From assembly GCA_016717305.1 (NCBI GenBank), contig JADKFY010000006.1, positions 62,001-126,000 on the forward strand: a DNA stretch of 64,000 nucleotides, read 5' to 3'. Below are positions 63,579-64,000 of this stretch, in pieces. Made by a program: the position numbers and the translations under genes. Below the pieces are notes generated by a model that saw only the letters and a list, made by a program, of their open reading frames with translations, searched no databases and was not told the DNA's origin. The stretch's first letter is position 1. Each line of letters begins with the position of its first letter. Source of the DNA: Flavobacteriales bacterium. GTDB lineage: Bacteria > Bacteroidota > Bacteroidia > Flavobacteriales_F > PHOS-HE28.

Positions 63579-64000
63579 ATGAAAAAGCAATGGGTATACC
63601 CGCGATGGGGGATCTGGTTGATCGACCTTGTCCTGTGCTTGGCCGCTTTGGCCGTGGCCTATCTGTTGCGATTCAACTTCGTTGTACCGCAATTGGAACT
63701 TGACCTTTTGTGGCCCGTGCTACCTGTGTTCCTGCTGGTGCGATTGGCCACCTTCATCATGGCCGGTATCCAACGTTTAATGGTGCGGCATACCAATACA
63801 GAGGATGCACGTAGGATATTCCTGACGGTATTGGTCGGGTCCTTGATCTTCCTGGTGTTCGGTGCGGTCCGGTATTTCGCGGTGGACGGGATGTATTTCC
63901 TCCCATTGTCAGTGATCGCCATCGACTTCATGGCCACGGCCATGCTCATGATCACTGCCAGGATACTTTTCAAACTGCTGCACCTGCGATCAAAAGGGGC
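63579..64000 (+). CDS. Start of a CapD/WbpM-like polysaccharide biosynthesis membrane protein, 3' truncated
   Basis: 140 residues visible from the ATG at 63579. Four hydrophobic helices (about 12-30, 43-62, 83-103, 110-130; e.g. LVLCLAALAVAYLLRFNF) match the N-terminal membrane part of nucleotide-sugar dehydratase/epimerases of the CapD/FlaA1/WbpM type; the catalytic SDR domain would lie beyond the window end. A TATCTTTC box at 63558-63565 may be its promoter. It is divergent from the GT4-like operon, with which it may share a glycan function. Confidence 0.72.
   Translation, partial: MKKQWVYPRWGIWLIDLVLCLAALAVAYLLRFNFVVPQLELDLLWPVLPVFLLVRLATFIMAGIQRLMVRHTNTEDARRIFLTVLVGSLIFLVFGAVRYFAVDGMYFLPLSVIAIDFMATAMLMITARILFKLLHLRSKG

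Overview
The window reads as chromosomal sequence from a Bacteroidota bacterium, most likely of the order Flavobacteriales, with moderate GC. The evidence is: several secreted proteins with type IX secretion (T9SS) C-terminal sorting tails; a PorE-like OmpA/PD40 protein; a SusC-type TonB receptor with an N-terminal carboxypeptidase-like domain; GWxTD, DUF3078, DUF983 and DUF2141 proteins; BshC; and promoter elements of the Bacteroidota type (TTG, about 19 bases, TAnnTTTG), with almost no Shine-Dalgarno sequences. I see no phage, insertion sequence or CRISPR array. All three intact tRNA genes (Gly-CCC, Ser-UGA, Val-GAC) lie between housekeeping genes.

Layout. 1-9.9 kb: the end of a secreted protein, a DEAD-box helicase, a glycosyltransferase with a degenerate sugar-phosphotransferase tail, a 2-oxoacid dehydrogenase E2, a PorE-like protein, a DnaQ-type exonuclease and a FAH-family hydrolase. 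9.9-12.6 kb: a Kdo-synthesis block made of kdsA, a transaldolase-like domain fused to a KdsD-type CBS pair, and a KdsC-like phosphatase. 12.6-28.7 kb: mostly minus-strand housekeeping genes (LysM/PBP protein, guaA, bshC, nitroreductase, YceI, MarR, DUF983, msrA, an orphan C5 DNA methyltransferase), plus a large secreted Calx-beta protein and a PhoD-type phosphatase. 28.9-31 kb: tRNA-Gly, a response regulator, a structured non-coding stretch with a tRNA-Pro-like relic, two very small ORFs and a zinc-ribbon protein.

31-38.8 kb is an operon-like block of two tandem DUF4331 secreted proteins (the second interrupted by a one-base frameshift in a C run), a His-rich TPR lipoprotein and a TonB-dependent receptor. 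38.9-42.4 kb holds a three-gene unit of a C39-like peptidase, an RLAN/RimK-type ATP-grasp ligase and a GCS2-type carboxylate-amine ligase. It looks like a peptide or amide-bond synthesis system of unknown product.

42.5-64 kb contains T9SS-exported M36-like and M1 peptidases, an MBL-fold hydrolase, a GWxTD protein, a second GT2, aroQ, xerD, a protein with kinase-fold motifs, a Lys/Ala-rich basic protein, DUF3078, a three-gene ECF sigma/small protein/MscS operon, a fatty-acid hydroxylase family protein, a translationally coupled operon (GT4, gcvT, comB-like, zinc phospholipase-like), and the start of a CapD/WbpM-like membrane protein running off the end.

The best candidates for undescribed biology are the transaldolase-CBS fusion inside the Kdo block, the peptidase/ATP-grasp/GCS2 unit, and the DUF4331-TPR-TonB receptor unit. 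All functional statements come from motif reading by eye; no database search was run.
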